Assembly: GCF_025152745.1 (NCBI RefSeq)
Contig: NZ_CP104041.1
Coordinates: 186,001 to 250,000, forward strand
Direction: 5' to 3'
DNA from: Rhizobium sp. WSM4643
GTDB taxonomy: Bacteria > Pseudomonadota > Alphaproteobacteria > Rhizobiales > Rhizobiaceae
Length of the DNA stretch: 64,000 nt
The translations under genes and the position numbers were made by a program. The notes below the pieces were generated by a model that searched no databases, was not told where the DNA came from, and saw only the letters and a list, made by a program, of their open reading frames with translations. Of the stretch, positions 37,739 to 46,432 are shown in pieces (the stretch's first letter is position 1; every line of letters begins with the position of its first letter).

Positions 37739-40201
37739 ATGATCGATTCCATTCTCGACAAGATGGCGCTCGAGGAGCAGGTCTCGCTGCTGTCAGGCGC
37801 CGATTTCTGGACGACCGTTCCCGTCGAACGTCTTGATGTGCCGAAGATCAAGGTGACGGACGGGCCGAATGGGGCTCGCGGCGCGGGTTCGCTGGTCGGC
37901 GGCGTCAAGGCAACCTGCTTTCCTGTTGCCATCGCGCTCGGCGCCACCTGGAACCCAGATCTCGTCGAGCGCATGGGCGTGGCGCTTGCCCACCAGGCAA
38001 AGAGCAAGGGCGCAGCCGTGCTGCTCGCTCCCACGGTAAATATCCATCGTTCCGGTCTCAACGGGCGAAATTTCGAATGTTATTCCGAGGATCCGATGCT
38101 GACCGCGGAACTCGCGGTCGCCTATATCAAGGGCGTGCAGAGCCAGGGGATCGCCGCAACCATCAAACACTTCGCCGGCAACGAATCCGAGATCGAGCGG
38201 CAGACCATGTCTTCCGATATCGACGAACGGACGCTGCGCGAAATCTATTTTCCACCCTTCGAACAGGCGGTTCGCCGCGCCGGCGTTATGGCCGTTATGT
38301 CTTCCTATAACCGCCTCAACGGCACCTATACGAGCGAGCATCAGTGGCTGCTGACCAAGGTGCTGCGCGAGGAATGGGGATTCGACGGGATCGTCATGTC
38401 CGACTGGTTCGGTTCGCATTCGACGGCCGAGACGATCAATGCCGGGCTTGATCTCGAAATGCCCGGTCCGGCGCGTGATCGCGGCGAGAAGCTGGTCGTG
38501 GCCGTGCGCGAAGGTAGGGTCGAGGCGGCGACCGTCCGGGCGGCGGCGCGACGTATCCTGCTTCTGCTAGAGCGGGTTGGTGCGTTCGAGAAGAGGCCCG
38601 ACCTTACGGAGCAGGCGGTCGACCTGCCGGAAGACCGGGCGCTGATCCGGCGTCTCGGCGCAGAAGGCGCAGTCCTTTTGAAGAACGACGGCATCCTGCC
38701 GCTTGCCAAGACGTCGCTCGACCGGATCGCCGTCATCGGACCCAACGCTGCGAGCGCGCGTGTCATGGGCGGCGGCAGCGCGCAGATCGCGGCGCACTAT
38801 ACAATCAGCCCGCTCGAGGGGATTCGGGCCGCCCTTGCCAATGTCAACAGCGTCAGCCACGCAGTCGGCTGCCGCCATAACCGCCTGATCGAGGTGTTCA
38901 AGGGAAAGATCACCGTAGAATATTTCAAGGGGCGTGGCTGTCAGGGCAATCCGCTTCATGTCGAGACCGTCGACAAGGGCGAGTTCTTCTGGTTCGAGCT
39001 GCCGTCGGGCGAACTCGACCCCACCGATTTCTCGGCGCGGATGACGATGCAATTCGCGCCGGAAGAGAGCGGCGATCATGTCTTCGGCATGACCAATGCC
39101 GGACTGGCGCGGCTCTTCGTCGATGGCAGGCTCACGGTCGACGGCCATGACGGCTGGACACGCGGCGAGAACTATTTCGGCACGGCCAATGACGAACAGC
39201 GCGGCACCGTGGCGCTCGATGCGGGCAAGGCCCATACCGTCACCGTCGAGTACGACACGCCGGTGGCGACGGGGGAGGGGATCAACCTCACGGCCATTCG
39301 CTTCGGTGTCGAAAAGCCCTTGGGCGAGGCCGATATGCAAGAAGCCGTCGAGACGGCGTTGAATGCCGATGTGGCGCTTCTCTTCGTCGGCCGCGACGGC
39401 GAATGGGATACCGAGGGCTTGGACCTGCCCGACATGCGGCTTCCCGGCCGGCAGGAGGAACTGATCGAGCGTGTTGCGGCCGTCAATGCCAACACCGTGG
39501 TCGTGCTGCAGACCGGTGGCCCGGTGGAAATGCCGTGGCTCGGCAAGGTTCGCGCCGTGCTGCAGATCTGGTATCCCGGACAGGAGCTGGGTAATGCCGT
39601 CGCTGATGTCCTGTTCGGCGATGTCGAGCCCGGCGGACGCTTGCCGCAGACATTCCCGAAAGCGCTTGCCGACAATTCCGCGATCACAGGCGATCCAGCC
39701 GTCTATCCGGGTGAGGATGGGCATGTGCGTTACGCCGAAGGCGTGTTCGTTGGCTACCGTCACCACGATACACGCGCTGTCGAGCCCCTCTTCCCCTTCG
39801 GTTTCGGCCTTGGCTATACGCGCTTCAGCTGGGGAGAGCCGCGGCTCTCAGCCAGCGAAATGGGTGCCGAAGGCGTGACTGTCAGCATCGATCTGACCAA
39901 TATCGGCGACAGGGCCGGGTCGGAATTGGTCCAGCTCTATGTGCGTTCGCCAAAGTCCAAGGTGGAGCGGCCGGACAAGGAGCTGCGCGCCTTCGCAAAG
40001 CTTTCGCTGAATCCCGGTGAGACAGGCACGGCCGAACTGAAGATCCTGCCGCGCGATCTCGCTTATTTCGACGTCGAGGCCGGCGCCTTCCGCGCTGAGC
40101 CCGGCGACTACCAGCTGGTCGTGGCGGCCAATGCCATGGATATCAGGTTCGTCATCGATCTGCCGTCACCACGCGCCTATCTGCTGCCGCCTTCGCAGTA
40201 G
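37739..40201 (+). CDS. GH3 beta-glucosidase with PA14 insert
   Basis: An 820-residue enzyme with the N-terminal TIM-barrel domain (KVTDGPNGARG, then TIKHFAGNESEIERQ), the nucleophile D222 in GFDGIVMSDWFGSHST, the sandwich domain with GRDGEWDTEGLDLPDMRLPGRQEELI, and a C-terminal fibronectin-like domain. Residues about 386-520 (EYFKGRGCQGNP...VDGRLTVDGHDGWT) form a PA14 domain inserted in the sandwich domain, which in related enzymes narrows the active site. No signal peptide, so it hydrolyses imported beta-glucosides. Divergent from a TetR regulator with an operator between them. Confidence 0.95.
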   Translation: MIDSILDKMALEEQVSLLSGADFWTTVPVERLDVPKIKVTDGPNGARGAGSLVGGVKATCFPVAIALGATWNPDLVERMGVALAHQAKSKGAAVLLAPTVNIHRSGLNGRNFECYSEDPMLTAELAVAYIKGVQSQGIAATIKHFAGNESEIERQTMSSDIDERTLREIYFPPFEQAVRRAGVMAVMSSYNRLNGTYTSEHQWLLTKVLREEWGFDGIVMSDWFGSHSTAETINAGLDLEMPGPARDRGEKLVVAVREGRVEAATVRAAARRILLLLERVGAFEKRPDLTEQAVDLPEDRALIRRLGAEGAVLLKNDGILPLAKTSLDRIAVIGPNAASARVMGGGSAQIAAHYTISPLEGIRAALANVNSVSHAVGCRHNRLIEVFKGKITVEYFKGRGCQGNPLHVETVDKGEFFWFELPSGELDPTDFSARMTMQFAPEESGDHVFGMTNAGLARLFVDGRLTVDGHDGWTRGENYFGTANDEQRGTVALDAGKAHTVTVEYDTPVATGEGINLTAIRFGVEKPLGEADMQEAVETALNADVALLFVGRDGEWDTEGLDLPDMRLPGRQEELIERVAAVNANTVVVLQTGGPVEMPWLGKVRAVLQIWYPGQELGNAVADVLFGDVEPGGRLPQTFPKALADNSAITGDPAVYPGEDGHVRYAEGVFVGYRHHDTRAVEPLFPFGFGLGYTRFSWGEPRLSASEMGAEGVTVSIDLTNIGDRAGSELVQLYVRSPKSKVERPDKELRAFAKLSLNPGETGTAELKILPRDLAYFDVEAGAFRAEPGDYQLVVAANAMDIRFVIDLPSPRAYLLPPSQ

Positions 40202-40571
40202 GCCGTGGTCGCACACGTGAAAGGCCGCCATGTCGTCGTCGCGGTGGGACGACAGCGTCGGAACCCTTTTCCGACATGGCCTGCCGTACCACCTCCGCTA
40301 TCCGGAGCTTTGAGCGCGATGATGATATCGGCATAACGCACCGGGGATGGCACGCCAGGCGCCGCCGCAGAGCCGGAACGGCCTCTACGGCATAGAGTTC
40401 CGAAGCCCACGACGCCAGGATCGCTCTCTTCTCCTGCGCAGCGATCTCGGCGGCGAGAACTTCGTTCGGAGAGGCGAAATGGACATGGAGACGGGATGAA
40501 GAATGTGCGAGGCGAAGATCGCCTCGATGACACCGTCCGGAGGGCTCGTGCTGAAGCTTTTTGCTGGTCAT
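40177..40571 (-). pseudogene. Frameshifted conserved small rhizobial protein
   Basis: One frame reads SPNEVLAAEIAAQEKRAILASWASELYAVEAVPALRR, the usual N-terminal half of a conserved alphaproteobacterial small protein (the SP..VL......KRAILASWASD..AVE..P.LRR pattern). Its expected continuation, PGVPSPVRYADIIIALKAPD, is in a different frame starting at about base 40355, so one base has been lost within the GGCGGCG run. A second slip follows near the end, where a Asp-rich tail would be expected. Function unknown; I take it as a decayed gene, and the only recognisable coding remains in the 622 bases between the GH3 and Hsp20 genes. Confidence 0.5.
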
Positions 40572-40701
40572 GAACTTCTCCCAAAAATTTCCACATAAAC
40601 GAGAACATCTTCAGACACCCTTCGATTTAGGTGAAGGAAAACAGCGGTTAACAGGCTTGCGGTCCGCCTCAAGCCTCGCCCAAACTTTTTTTGGATGTCC
40701 T

Positions 40702-40730
40702 CTTGAATCGAAAAACGCCCGAAACCAGAT
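40702..40730 (+). promoter_or_regulatory. Possible heat-shock (RpoH-type) promoter of the hsp20 gene
   Basis: CTTGAA (40702-40707) and CCAGAT (40725-40730) resemble the CTTGAAA and CCCCAT-T boxes of RpoH promoters, although the spacing of 17 is wide. If used, transcription would begin near 40737 and give a leader of about 85 bases, the size expected for the ROSE element that follows. Confidence 0.35.
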
Positions 40731-40740
40731 CATTTTCGTC

Positions 40741-40823
40741 GACAGCGCAAAGACGGGTCGACCAGACCGGGGACGTGTTTTCGACGCGTCTCCATTCCAT
40801 GTTGCTTTACGGAGGATATGGCT
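40741..40823 (+). ncRNA. ROSE-type RNA thermometer in the hsp20 leader
   Basis: The last hairpin is CCAT-g-TTGCT-ttacgg-AGGAT-ATGG (40797-40821). CCAT pairs with ATGG and TTGCT faces AGGAT, giving U-U, U-A, G-G, C-G and U-A pairs; the G-G pair opposite the Shine-Dalgarno is the hallmark of ROSE elements. An upstream hairpin GGGGACG...CGTCTCC (40769-40793) fits the multi-stem layout. At low temperature the GGAGG would be masked and melt on heating. Confidence 0.8.
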
Positions 40824-41294
40824 ATGAGAAACGAACTTGACTTCGCACCCCTTTATCGGTCCAGCATCGGCTTCGACCGGGTCTTCAACCTCTTGAACAA
40901 TGCGCAGCGGCTGCAGGCGATCGAGACCTGGCCACCCTATGATATCGTCAAGACGAGCGAAGACGACTATCGTATCCAGATGGCAGTCGCCGGTTTCGCC
41001 GAGGCCGATCTGGAGATTACCCAGGAGCGGAACGTGCTTGTGGTGAAAGGCCAGAAGGCCGAAGGGAAGGATGGCGAATATCTGCATCGCGGCATCGCCG
41101 GGCGCGCGTTTGAACGTCGCTTCGAACTTGCGGACCATGTCAGGGTCGAGAATGCGTCCCTGACGAACGGTATCCTCTCGATCGCGCTGAAGCGTGAGGT
41201 GCCGGAAGCCATGAAGCCGCGCAAAATCGCCATTGGAGACGGCTCCTTTCAGCAGGCGCCTCTTCAGATCGAAGCCGAACGCCAGGTGGCTTAA
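40824..41294 (+). CDS. Small heat-shock protein Hsp20 (IbpA type)
   Basis: A 156-residue chaperone that holds unfolding proteins. The N-terminal segment LYRSSIGFDRVFNLLNNAQ and the alpha-crystallin core PPYDIVKTSEDDYRIQMAVAGFAEADLEIT...GEYLHRGIAGRAFERRFELADHVRVENASLTNGILSIALKR are characteristic of class A rhizobial sHsps. The core is complete. ATG 40824 is preferred over ATG 40818 because GGAGG lies nine bases before the former but only two before the latter. The leader is a ROSE thermometer, so expression should be heat-controlled at translation. A tiny basic ORF follows 13 bases later. Confidence 0.95.
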   Translation: MRNELDFAPLYRSSIGFDRVFNLLNNAQRLQAIETWPPYDIVKTSEDDYRIQMAVAGFAEADLEITQERNVLVVKGQKAEGKDGEYLHRGIAGRAFERRFELADHVRVENASLTNGILSIALKREVPEAMKPRKIAIGDGSFQQAPLQIEAERQVA

Positions 41295-41307
41295 GGAGGG
41301 CTTCTCG

Positions 41308-41448
41308 ATGAAGTCCCGGAAAAAGCCGTTCACGGTCGAAATCAGGAAACGCCGCGGGGCAAGCGCAAAGGACGCGGGAAAGCGTGTGCTCTCGAAGCTT
41401 CTCGACAAGCTCCGCTCCGGAGCCTCTATCCCGGTAACGCGATCCTGA
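41308..41448 (+). CDS. Small basic protein downstream of hsp20
   Basis: A 46-residue, strongly basic peptide starting MKSRKKPFTVEIRKRRGASAK and ending GASIPVTRS. AAGGAGGG lies six bases before ATG 41308, a near-perfect ribosome site, and the gene begins 13 bases after hsp20, so it is probably in the heat-shock transcript. The opening K-x-F-T-V-E-I-x-K-x-R is also the opening of longer basic proteins I recall from rhizobia, so this may be a short relative. Function unknown. Confidence 0.6.
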   Translation: MKSRKKPFTVEIRKRRGASAKDAGKRVLSKLLDKLRSGASIPVTRS

Positions 41449-41573
41449 ATTGAGTTGGATCCAGGAGGGCTGGCTTGGTGGCCGGCCCTTTTGTCTGGCG
41501 GTCCTACGCGACGTCGTCTTGCCGCGAATTGCGTGGCTTCATCCGCTTTTGCGCGATGGGCATCGCGAAGAGA

Positions 41574-42113
41574 TCAGACGGCGTCGGGCTGCTTGCGGAG
41601 GTTGGAGACGACGCGCCGGTTCTGCACTTTGCAGGAGCGCTCCGTGCAGTCGCGGACTTCGCGTTCGTTCCCGTAACCTTTGGCCCACATGCGCTTTGGG
41701 TCCACGCCCTTCGAGACAAGATAAGCCATCGCGGCATCGGCGCGCTTGTGCGACAGCGTCTCCATTTTGGATGCGGACCCTGAATCGTCGGAGAATCCCT
41801 GTAGCTTGAGCATCCAGGTCGGGTTGTTGTTGAGCCAGTTGGCTTGGTTGTCCAGGGTCGCCATGGCGACGGAATCGAGCTTGGCAGAGTCCTGTGTAAA
41901 ATATATCCGTCGGCCGACATTGAGGATAAAATCCTCCTCGCTGCCAGCCGCGACGTTTTCGAAACCAGGCGCCGGATCGTTCGTCTGGCCGGTCATTGGC
42001 GCCGCCGCAGGTTCTTCCAGCGAGGCCAGTTCGGTGGTGGAGCAGGCGGCAAGCGCCAAGAGCATTGTCGCGGCAAGAAGGCGCCTGGTAAATCCGGTCG
42101 CAATTGAGATCAA
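41574..42113 (-). CDS. OmpA-family lipoprotein (peptidoglycan-binding)
   Basis: A 179-residue protein with a lipoprotein signal (residues 5-24, lipobox LAAC with Cys24). The OmpA-C domain covers about 65-170: GRRIYFTQDSAKLDS, LKLQGFSDDSGSASKMETLSHKRADAAMAYLVSKGVDPKRM and the tail NRRVVSNLR, which lines the peptidoglycan diaminopimelate pocket. The usual GHTD is here GFSDD. It resembles Pal but lies away from tol genes. It starts 11 bases after the L,D-transpeptidase gene, suggesting a joint cell-wall role. Confidence 0.88.
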   Translation of the reverse strand: MISIATGFTRRLLAATMLLALAACSTTELASLEEPAAAPMTGQTNDPAPGFENVAAGSEEDFILNVGRRIYFTQDSAKLDSVAMATLDNQANWLNNNPTWMLKLQGFSDDSGSASKMETLSHKRADAAMAYLVSKGVDPKRMWAKGYGNEREVRDCTERSCKVQNRRVVSNLRKQPDAV

Positions 42114-42124
42114 GGTGATATTCC

Positions 42125-42799
42125 TTATTCGACCGGGGTTGTCTGGCTGACCTGAGTGGCGCTTTCAGCCTGGTCTGCAATATGCGGCAGAACCTGCACC
42201 GCAGTGCCGATGGGGCAACGCTGGTACAGATCGATGGCGTCTTCGTTGAACATGCGGATACAGCCGCTGGAGGCATCCTTGCCGATGCTCCACGGCTCCA
42301 GCGTGCCGTGGAAGCGATAGCCGGTATCGACGCCGTCGCGATGCAGGTACATGGCGCGGGGACCGAGTGGATTTTTCGGTGAGCCTCCCGCCACGAATTC
42401 GGGCAGTTCCGGATGGCGCTTGCGCATCTCTGGCGGCGGCGTCCAGCGCGGCCACAGCGATTTATCGTCGATCGTCGCGCGGCCAAACCATTTGAAGCCC
42501 TCGCGACCGACGCCGACGCCATAGCGGATGGCCGTCTTGTTCTCCATGATCACGTAGAGAAAATGGTGCCTCGTGTCGACGACGACGGTGCCGATTGGCT
42601 CGCTGCTGAAATATTTGACAACCTGGCGGTGCCACTGTCTGTCGATCTTGGCAAAGTTGGTCCTTCGGAACGTCACGCCATTGTCGACGGTAGTGCCGTC
42701 GAAATAGGAAGACGCCGCGGCAAATACCGGTTTCCGGACTGCACTGGCGCCAAGTAACGCCAAACCACCCAGCACAATATTTCTGCGAGTCCACGGCAT
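42125..42799 (-). CDS. L,D-transpeptidase (YkuD domain)
   Basis: A 224-residue cell-wall cross-linking enzyme. The catalytic motif is H164-G-T then S-I-G-x-x-x-S-S-G-C180-I-R-M, with Cys180 as nucleophile. The N-terminus MPWTRRNIVLGGLALLGASA carries twin arginines before the hydrophobic stretch, so export may be by Tat. GVGVGREGFKWFG is the typical YkuD core strand. ATG 42799 follows GGGGGG; the TTG six bases earlier is unlikely. It is in an operon with the OmpA-like lipoprotein downstream. In rhizobia such enzymes form 3-3 cross-links or anchor proteins to peptidoglycan. Confidence 0.93.
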   Translation of the reverse strand: MPWTRRNIVLGGLALLGASAVRKPVFAAASSYFDGTTVDNGVTFRRTNFAKIDRQWHRQVVKYFSSEPIGTVVVDTRHHFLYVIMENKTAIRYGVGVGREGFKWFGRATIDDKSLWPRWTPPPEMRKRHPELPEFVAGGSPKNPLGPRAMYLHRDGVDTGYRFHGTLEPWSIGKDASSGCIRMFNEDAIDLYQRCPIGTAVQVLPHIADQAESATQVSQTTPVE

Positions 42800-42978
42800 C
42801 GGCAATATCCCCCCTTAAAGCCAAGCAGCGAAGCGTCAGTAAATCAGATTTTTCATTTGCCACAACAGAAAAATCATCTCCACTCTACCGGCAGAGATTG
42901 GCTTGCGGCCTTCTGGTCTGGTATTGCCCCATCGTTACTCTGGAATACCGCGGCACGTCGAATCGGAGGGCCGGGGAT

Positions 42979-43911
42979 TCATCTTCTCTCGAGACCGGCA
43001 CTCGCTTCTGCAACCGCCTGCGAGCCGATGCTCCTCAGGCACGGGAGTTTCGTTTCTTGTGCCGATGCCTCCACAACATCACAAAGCATCTCTCGCGCCA
43101 CGCCAGGAACCACATGATGGGGTAAATGCCCGACACCTGCCAGCAATCTGACGACCGGCCCTGGATGCTTCCTGCAAAGCCAATCGATATGCCAGTTCGG
43201 TGAAATCACGCGGTCCGCCATGCCGAAGAGAACGTGCAGGGGAAGATCGCCAGGCAGATCTGGAAGGCGTTCCATGTCTCGGTTGAAGGCGCGCAACTCG
43301 TCGGCCATCGTGCGGATGGTAATCGGATTGACCACGTGAGAGGCCGGCAGGTCCGCGAGATGAGAAGGCAGGGGATTTGGAAAAGAGGACGACCTCAGAC
43401 CTCGATCGAGAAAGAATGCGGGCCACCGGCCGATGACGTGCTGGCGGATCAACGGCCCGACCACCGGAGCGACCGCCGATCTAAGCACAATCAACGGCTT
43501 CGATGGCACAGGCGCGCAACATGGGGAAATGAGAAAAAGTCCCCTGACGAGGTCTGGTCTTCTTGCAGCAAGGTGTAAGGCCGCTGCGCTGCCGATCGAG
43601 TGCGCGACGATCCTCACCTCTGGCAGGTCGAGAGACGCGAGAAGGCGCTCAAGCCAGAAGGACTGTCCCTCAGGTCCACGCTCAGCTGGTGCAGGTGGCG
43701 TGCTCAGTCCATAGCCAGGCCGGTCGGGTGCAATGATCCGGAAATCGCTGTTGTCGAAGGCGAGCAAAATTTCCTGCGCAAGACTGCCGCAGCCATGCAG
43801 GAGGACGACTGGAAGGCTATGTGGGTTGCCTCCGTCAAGGATGTGAACATCCTGATCTTCGATATGAATTGTTGTTCCGAGCCTCGGCTGGACTGATTGG
43901 TTCATTAACAT
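42979..43911 (-). CDS. Alpha/beta hydrolase
   Basis: A 310-residue hydrolase with VVLLHGCGSLAQE (35-47) as the oxyanion strand, the nucleophile S105 in VAHSIGSAA (A-H-S-x-G in place of G-x-S-x-G), and a catalytic His in GVGHLPHHV near residue 275. Asp is probably in FGMADRVI. No signal peptide. It is monocistronic and divergent from the AI-2E-family gene. Two in-frame ATGs (43911, 43905) cannot be separated by ribosome sites. Substrate unknown. Confidence 0.85.
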   Translation of the reverse strand: MLMNQSVQPRLGTTIHIEDQDVHILDGGNPHSLPVVLLHGCGSLAQEILLAFDNSDFRIIAPDRPGYGLSTPPAPAERGPEGQSFWLERLLASLDLPEVRIVAHSIGSAAALHLAARRPDLVRGLFLISPCCAPVPSKPLIVLRSAVAPVVGPLIRQHVIGRWPAFFLDRGLRSSSFPNPLPSHLADLPASHVVNPITIRTMADELRAFNRDMERLPDLPGDLPLHVLFGMADRVISPNWHIDWLCRKHPGPVVRLLAGVGHLPHHVVPGVAREMLCDVVEASAQETKLPCLRSIGSQAVAEASAGLERR

Positions 43912-44064
43912 GAGCCGAATAACAAAAATCGGAAGAAGAAGTTCCGGTCGGTTGCGAGACGGCGCGTGCGGATCGAGCCATCAAGACAGGATGGAAGGGA
44001 GGTCCAGCACTGCTGCCGCATCTGTGCTATCATCATCATCGCGGTCTCGAAGCGGAAAGATCGA

Positions 44065-45114
44065 ATGCTCCTTCAGCGTGTCAGTTTTTATGTGCTTCTG
44101 GTCCTCGTGACCATTGCGTTCGTCGCCATCGTGCTACCGTTTTATTCAGCAATATTCTGGGCAGTCGTCCTCGCCATCATCTTCTTCCCGCTTCACGCCC
44201 GTATCGAGGCCCAGCTGGGTGGACGGGCAAACCTTGCTGCAGCCCTCTCGGTGCTGGTCTGCCTTTGCGTCGTGATCATACCGGGGTTGATCGTCCTCAG
44301 TTCACTCGTCCAGCAGGGCAACCTTCTCTACCAACGCATGGACAGCGGCGAGATCGATGTCCGGAGCTTTGTCCAGAAACTGCAAGAAGCAATGCCCTTG
44401 TTCCTCCGCGACTGGCTCCGGAGGATCGAGTTGAATGGCGTCGGTATGTTTCAAGACCGCGTTTCCTCGGCATTGATGCAGGGCTGGGGATTCTTTGCCG
44501 GGCGTGCCTTGAGCCTCGGTCAGAACACCCTGCGGTTCTTCGTCACCTTCGGCGTCATGCTCTATCTCCTGTTCTTCATGTTCCGGGACGGGCGCGCCCT
44601 TGCCCGCGCCATCAGAAGAGCGCTGCCTCTCAGCGATGCTCATACACTTCGCTTCACCTCCAAATTCACTTCGGTCGTTCACGCGACCGTGCGAGGCAAT
44701 ATTATCATCGCCATCATCCAGGGTTCGATCGGCGGCATCGCCTTCTGGGCCCTCGGCGTCGAGCCAGCCCTGCTGTGGGGCGTGCTGATGAGCTTCCTGT
44801 CGTTGCTGCCTGCGGTCGGCGCCGCATTGATCTGGTTGCCCACGGCCATTTACCTAGCCCTGGCCGGTTTTTGGGTGAAGGCGCTAATGCTGGTTGCGGT
44901 CGGCGCCCTCGTCATAGGTGTTGTCGATAATCTTCTGAGGCCGTTCTTGGTCGGCAGGGAGACCAAGCTTCCCGACTATGTCGTCCTCATTTCCACCATT
45001 GGCGGCATTTCTCTCGTGGGCATCAATGGCTTTGTGATCGGGCCGTTGATAGCCGCTCTCTTCATCGCCGCTTGGGGAATTTTCGTGGAGGAGGAGGGCA
45101 CGTCGGATTCTTGA
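44065..45114 (+). CDS. AI-2E/PerM-family membrane transporter
   Basis: A 349-residue integral membrane protein with about eight hydrophobic segments, in the order of the PerM/YdiK family: two N-terminal helices (VLLVLVTIAFVAIVLPFYSAIFWAVVLAIIFFPL), a long soluble loop (about 85-150), then the conserved GIVGGI-like GSIGGIAFWALGVEPALLWGVLMSFLSLLPAVGAALIW and VDNLLRPFLVGRETKLPDYVVLISTIGGI block. Despite the family name, transport of autoinducer-2 is not general; some members are sodium/proton exchangers. ATG 44065 follows CGGAAAGA. Downstream genes are DUF2267 and CBS proteins. Confidence 0.9.
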   Translation: MLLQRVSFYVLLVLVTIAFVAIVLPFYSAIFWAVVLAIIFFPLHARIEAQLGGRANLAAALSVLVCLCVVIIPGLIVLSSLVQQGNLLYQRMDSGEIDVRSFVQKLQEAMPLFLRDWLRRIELNGVGMFQDRVSSALMQGWGFFAGRALSLGQNTLRFFVTFGVMLYLLFFMFRDGRALARAIRRALPLSDAHTLRFTSKFTSVVHATVRGNIIIAIIQGSIGGIAFWALGVEPALLWGVLMSFLSLLPAVGAALIWLPTAIYLALAGFWVKALMLVAVGALVIGVVDNLLRPFLVGRETKLPDYVVLISTIGGISLVGINGFVIGPLIAALFIAAWGIFVEEEGTSDS

Positions 45115-45206
45115 CGAAGCGGCCGGTGCATTTAACGATGCCTTCCGGAACTTTCATCTCCCTGAGTGGTTCAACAGATTCGAACCATCATCATGGAGGT
45201 GAAGCC

Positions 45207-45647
45207 ATGAGCGCTTCGGGTGTCGCCGTCTTCGATAAGACGCTGCAAACCACAAATATGTGGCTCGACGATCTGATGGCCAACCAGGGACCTGATCGGC
45301 AGCTTGCCTGGCATGTACTTGGCGCGGTTCTTCATACGTTGAGAGATCGTCTGCCGATCGATCTGGCTGCGCACCTGTCGGCACAGCTGCCACTCCTCGT
45401 GCGCGGCGCCTATTACGATCGATACGATCCTTCCAAACAACCCGTTCGCTCTCGTTCTCTGGATGAGTTCCTGGAACAGGTGAACGAGGAGCTTTCATCG
45501 ACGCGTCCGGTAGACGCGAAGGAGGCCGTGCGGTCAGTTTTCCGGGTGCTTTCCCACTATATCGATCCGGGCGAGGTGCGGAAAGTGCGCCACGGGCTGC
45601 CGGCAGAAGTCCAGGCGCTCTGGCCGGATGCGGATATTCGCCATTAG
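45207..45647 (+). CDS. DUF2267 protein
   Basis: A 146-residue soluble protein recognisable as DUF2267 by TTNMWLDDLMANQGPDRQLAWHVLGAVLHTLRDRLPIDLAAHLSAQLPLLVRGAYYDRYDP. Near the C-terminus HGLPAEVQALWP is also typical. The family is widespread in rhizobia, often next to stress genes, with no assigned biochemical role. ATG 45207 follows GGAGG. It stands between the AI-2E-family gene and a CBS-domain gene. Confidence 0.8.
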   Translation: MSASGVAVFDKTLQTTNMWLDDLMANQGPDRQLAWHVLGAVLHTLRDRLPIDLAAHLSAQLPLLVRGAYYDRYDPSKQPVRSRSLDEFLEQVNEELSSTRPVDAKEAVRSVFRVLSHYIDPGEVRKVRHGLPAEVQALWPDADIRH

Positions 45648-45748
45648 GGCCTCGAGAGAGTGGCAGGAGCCGCAACCACATCGTTTCGGAAACGACTCTC
45701 ACCGGAACATTCGACGTCCATTAACCGCAAAAGGCAGGAGGAAAGACC

Positions 45749-46174
45749 ATGAAAGTGTCAGAGATCATGTCGCGCGACGTAGAAATCGCCAACCCTAATC
45801 AGACGATAGCCGAAATCGCGAGATGCATGGCCGACAGGCAGATCGGCTTCCTGCCGGTCGGCGACAACGACCGGCTCGTTGGAACCATCACCGACCGCGA
45901 TCTCGTCGTGCGCGGGCTTGCCGACGGATTAGGGAGCGATGCAAAGGTGCGCGAAGTCATGACCCGCGATGTCAAATATTGCTTCGAAGACGACGATGTC
46001 GACGACGTGACGCGCAACATGGGGCAGGTCCAGGTCCGCCGCCTTCCCGTCGTCAATCGTGACAAACGCCTAACCGGCGTCATTTCGCTCGGCGACGCCT
46101 CCTTGGCGAACACCGCCGCCGCGGGAGCCGGATTGAAAAAAGTTTCCCGTCCGGGCGGCGCCCATGCACATTAG
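45749..46174 (+). CDS. CBS-domain pair protein
   Basis: A 141-residue protein consisting of two CBS motifs: residues 1-60 (KVSEIMSRDVEIANPNQTIAEIARCMADRQIGFLPVGDNDRLVGTITDRDLVVR) and 67-125 (KVREVMTRDVKYCFEDDDVDDVTRNMGQVQVRRLPVVNRDKRLTGVISLGD). The GTITDRD loop in the first repeat is suited to adenosyl-nucleotide binding. Such stand-alone pairs sense energy charge or act as partners of other enzymes. The tail is short and Gly/Ala-rich. GGAGG is 10 bases upstream. Location next to DUF2267 and Hsp20 genes suggests a stress cluster. Confidence 0.92.
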   Translation: MKVSEIMSRDVEIANPNQTIAEIARCMADRQIGFLPVGDNDRLVGTITDRDLVVRGLADGLGSDAKVREVMTRDVKYCFEDDDVDDVTRNMGQVQVRRLPVVNRDKRLTGVISLGDASLANTAAAGAGLKKVSRPGGAHAH

Positions 46175-46432
46175 CAGGAGGAAGGGGGCAGCGTCGAAGA
46201 TCGCGCCTCTCTGACCGAGTTCTCGCTGCCCGAAGCGGTCCGTTGCCAGAACTCACTGGTTTTTGCGGCTTTACCCGCGCATCGCCCCTTGTACGATCGC
46301 GGTGTCGACATTGCGGATTTGCGCCCGATCTAAAGGCCGCGTTTTCAAAAATAGGCGCCCCAACGGCATCTTCGCCAAGTGGAAATGCCTAGGATCCGCC
46401 GGTCCTCCGCTTCGTCTTCTCGATCGAAGATG

